Source: Todiramphus chloris collaris | Taxonomy: Eukaryota > Chordata > Aves > Coraciiformes > Alcedinidae | Direction: 5' to 3' | NCBI GenBank assembly: GCA_025345505.1 | Contig: JANVCC010000125.1 | Location: 2,172,910 to 2,236,909 of the forward strand | Length of the DNA stretch: 64,000 nucleotides | Part shown: positions 60,972-64,000 of the stretch, in pieces | How positions within the stretch are numbered: position 1 is the first letter of the stretch | Layout of the letters: every line of letters starts with the position of its first letter | Program-made: the position numbers and the translations under genes | Notes under the pieces: generated by a model | What the model was told of the DNA's origin: nothing | The model's input: only the letters and a program-made list of their open reading frames with translations | Databases searched by the model: none

Positions 60972-61405
60972 GCCTCAGGTTGGAAAAGCCCCTTGGCATC
61001 ATCGTGTCCAACCTTTAGCCCTACTCTACAAGTTCACCCCTAGACCGCATCCCCCAACACCACATCCAAGCGATGTTTAAACACAGCCAGGGATGGGGAC
61101 GCACCCCCCTCCCTGGGCAGCCCATTCCAATATTTCACTACCCTTTCCATGAAGAATTTTTTCCTACTGTCCAGTCTAACCCTCCCTTGTTTCAGCTTGA
61201 GGCCATTCCCTCTGGTTCTGTCCCTATTGACCTGAGAGAAGAGCCCAGCACCAACCTCTCTACAATGTCCTTTCAGGGAGTTGTAGAGAGTGAGGAGGTC
61301 TCCCCTCAGCCTCCTCTTCCTCAAACTAACCAGGCCCAGCTCCTTCAAACGCTCCTCATACGATCTATTCTCCAGTCCCTTGCCCAGCTTCGTTGCCCTC
61401 AAAAA
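60972..61405 (-). mobile_element. CR1 LINE fragment with an uninterrupted reverse-transcriptase tail
   Basis: Minus-strand CR1 of a subfamily different from the other copies. The C-terminal reverse-transcriptase frame is open without a stop or frameshift from about 61405 to a stop at 61040-61042, roughly 120 codons. It reads [39 protein letters not shown] and finally [14 protein letters not shown]. After the stop the 3' UTR (AGGGCTAAAGGTTGGACACG type) runs to 60972. The 5' part is truncated, so the copy is not autonomous. Open frame beyond 61405 is flanking sequence and not CR1. Confidence 0.93.
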
Positions 61406-64000
61406 CACAGTATAAAAACACTGCAATAGGTAAAAAGTATTGCCTAGCCAATCCTGAAGATGCAAACCATGTTTTGTTTCTCGCGGGCTAACCTTGCTCG
61501 TGCAAGAGGAGGGATGAAGTAACAGCAGTTCCCACGGATAATGAAACAATCGTGTTTTGAGACTACTGGGTTCTCTCACGAAACGAGCCCAAGCCATTGT
61601 GACAGCTACTCAGGCAACCAAGCATCGTTACAGGGATGCAAATTATCCACATACAAATGAAGTGACTGAAGAGGGAAAGGTCAGGTCTGTCTGCACAGTA
61701 CCATCTCACATCACCTGGCAGGATGACTTACAGGGGGAGGGGAAAAAAAAAAACTGACAACACCTTATGATGCTGCAGCAGACATTTTGATGACAGTTAT
61801 CTAAAGTCCTATTAAAGTAACAGCACAGAGTTATTAAAGACACCGCGTAGTTCAGTTCACTGCTTCTCATTAAATGAGTTTCAGCTTGACTGGAAATAGC
61901 GCTCTGACAACAAAACGTGCAACAGAAAGGGCTCTGCATCAGGGAGAAAAACCTGCTCCTAAACGGCATCGCGACTCCTCCGGAGCCAGCACCTTGCACA
62001 TCCCTCTTTACTAAGGCAGTGCCAGTTAAAATTAAGCAGCATGAACAGTTTCACAGAAGTGGCAAGCAGCAGATAAAATTAATAGGTGAAAAATTCAGTA
62101 AGGGAGCATTGCCTGCAGCACTATAAACTCTGCCCTTGTTCCTGGCAGGAGAAGGGAAAGGTCCCAGGCACACCCCATCCCCTAGTGATGCAGCTCAACT
62201 CTTCTGATGCCCTCATCTCTTAAAAAAGGCTGAGGCTATAAAGTCAAATTAAATACGTGACACTCTCCAAATAAAACAGGGTTAAAAGCAGGCAGGGTAT
62301 TAAAAGAAAAGCAGCAACCTGGTTAACATAACAAGATTTCATCTTTCATTAAGTTAATAAAATACTGCTGCTTAGGTTGGAAAAATAAAATCTGGAGATA
62401 GTCCTTATTCAATTATCTTTAGGAAGAAACAATATAACTGGAGCCCAAAAACTCTTCCTCATGGCTAACTACCTATTTAAATCCTATCATTCACAGACGA
62501 GTTTGCAAGCTGTTTCCATAATGAAGCTGAAAGGAGGCAGGTGGAAACTTTATTCAATATTATGCTTCCTGTTCATCTGCCTTTCTTATAGAAAGTAGAC
62601 AGCAGGGACACAGAGCCAGACCACGTTACTACTGCTTATGCAAAATGCTTCTGGATATCAACAGTCCTTATGTAGTCAGTGGCTTCAAATCTCAGGATAA
62701 CCCAGAAGCATTCGTGAGGGAAAGTAAAAAATGCATGAAGACAAGCCTACTTTAAAAGAAGGAAACTTCACATGATTCTTCCATCGTGCAATCTCAGCAA
62801 TAACATTTTTCTATGTTTCAAGTACACCCAATTCCACCCTAAACTCGAGTTCTGAAGCTCATACAAAACAGCAGAGTAGCGACACCCCAGCACGGAATGA
62901 TTTATAGGCAAAGAGGGACCTCAGGAATCAAATCTCTTAAGAGATTAATACACATGCACCACCAGATGAAAATGAGAAAGTCATGCAAATTAGCATATAC
63001 CTTCTGTCGACTTGAAATTATTGACATAGAACATGTTTCAGAAGTGCATTTGTATTTCATTCACTACTAGAAAATACAACTGTGAAAACAAGCAGCTCAA
63101 GCCACCCACGTGTAATGATCTCTCCTCCTGGCCTAAATCTGACTTCAGAAAGGAAAAGGATTGCTTTAATATCTGAACTGTGGAGAGCAAAAGATAAATT
63201 TTTACATTAATCTTGGAAAGGTCAATTAAATAATAAAAAAAAATTGCATTTAGAACTTAATTATTTATTTAAAATAATTGAAGAGGAGATAAAAGTCAAA
63301 CTATAGTGCTGAAGTCTGTAAAATTCAACAGCTTATACTTATCTAATCCACAACATTTCAGATGATAAAAAGCTAAAAACTAGGGAAGAATATTCCGCTG
63401 TATAAAACGTAGTATTAGAACATGGAACAGTGTTAAGAGATAGATACCTACATAAATCTTCTGTTTAAATGAGATTATACTGTGCATGCTGAGAATCTAG
63501 CTTTCTAATTCCTAATTCCAAATGTGAAAACCATGAACTGGAAATGAAGAGGCACAAGAATTAACTTCAACTCCCATCTTTTTTCACTTGCCCCTTTCAA
63601 GAATTTGCACTTCCACGCCAATCGCCTTGAAGTTAATTAGCTACTTAGTGAAATAAGACATTTAAAATAATAACAATGGTAATAGCCTACTCTATGAATA
63701 CACCAGTTTCTTCAGGGGGAGTAAGAAAGTATTAATCAATAGTCATTCCCTTCGTTAGGACGTCTGGGAAAGCACAAGCATGATAATACTTGAAGACATG
63801 AGTTGAACATTCTCCCTTTATTTATCATAGCTGAACTAGGCAAGGATTGTAATCCTTATATTGCCCAAAATAATGCCATGCTGCACCTCCTACCTCTCTC
63901 TCAGCAGAATACTGATAATCAGAGAAACACATCTCAAAAGAGAAACGTGCTCCTGTTCAGCTGCTCACTTCTACCTACCTGTATACTTCTATCACATGTG
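61406..64000. other. Unique AT-rich sequence to the right edge
   Basis: No gene or interspersed repeat recognised in the last 2.6 kb. Perfect octamer sites ATGCAAAT occur at 61636-61643 and 62983-62990. Open frames are short and unremarkable. Confidence 0.5.
62983..62990 (+). promoter_or_regulatory. Octamer (POU-type) motif with adjoining half site
   Basis: ATGCAAAT is followed directly by TAGCAT, giving ATGCAAATTAGCAT, which resembles paired POU half sites. An 8-mer occurs about twice by chance in 64 kb counting both strands, so function is only a possibility. Confidence 0.15.

Noticed and set aside
61040-61597. 185-codon minus-strand open frame as a cellular gene
   Set aside because: The C-terminal 120 codons are CR1 reverse transcriptase and the rest is flanking sequence open by chance.
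1-64000. CRISPR arrays, tRNA, rRNA, bacterial operons, telomeric repeats
   Set aside because: Looked for and not found; the sequence is vertebrate, and the direct repeats seen are two-copy duplications or simple repeats.

Overview
The window looks like ordinary nuclear DNA from a bird, taken from a gene-poor, AT-rich region. The main evidence is its interspersed repeats. At least nine fragments belong to the CR1 family of LINEs, the dominant avian retrotransposon. Two further segments read like degraded avian endogenous-retrovirus LTRs. No mammalian repeat types (Alu, L1), bacterial operons, CRISPR arrays, rRNA or tRNA genes were seen. Two gaps of exactly ten N, each inside a purine-rich tandem array, suggest a draft assembly in which the arrays were not resolved. 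The species cannot be named from this.

Layout. 1-721 is the 3' part of a minus-strand CR1 that runs off the left edge. 722-9540 is unique sequence with a weak chain of possible minus-strand exons (1633-6782) and a CpG-retaining stretch. 9541-9865 is an ERV LTR remnant, followed by the best unexplained open frame on the minus strand (10073-10414). CR1 copies follow at 11446, 15636 and 18360 (all minus). A GGGAAA/purine array holding an assembly gap lies at 19619-19787 and a 27-T run at 20363. Two abutting CR1 fragments sit at 24832-25151. 25153-35137 is unique sequence with two CpG-dense patches (29814-30262, which also has a perfect 11-bp hairpin, and 33774-34748). G-rich low-complexity DNA and a canonical G-quadruplex motif lie at 35138-36015. 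A second LTR remnant is at 38129-38320 and another candidate minus-strand exon at 38730-38905. A plus-strand CR1 tail is at 44013. A 17-bp purine minisatellite with the second gap is at 48424-48580. Old, opposed CR1 fragments occupy 52325-53130, with further degraded repeat to about 53870. Two candidate minus-strand exons sit at 57072-57572. A CR1 whose reverse-transcriptase tail is still open to its stop is at 60972-61405. The remainder is unique sequence.

Genes. No protein-coding gene can be assigned with confidence. Several minus-strand segments combine an open frame with plausible splice sites and could be exons of one or more long-intron genes read right to left, but I recognise none of the peptides. 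Splice-like motifs of this quality are expected by chance in 64 kb, so they are reported at low confidence. Most open frames in the window are chance frames or CR1 reverse-transcriptase debris. I found no convincing new biological system. The observations most worth checking are the two CpG-dense patches, the open frame at 10073-10414, the candidate exon at 38730-38905 and the G-quadruplex-forming arrays.
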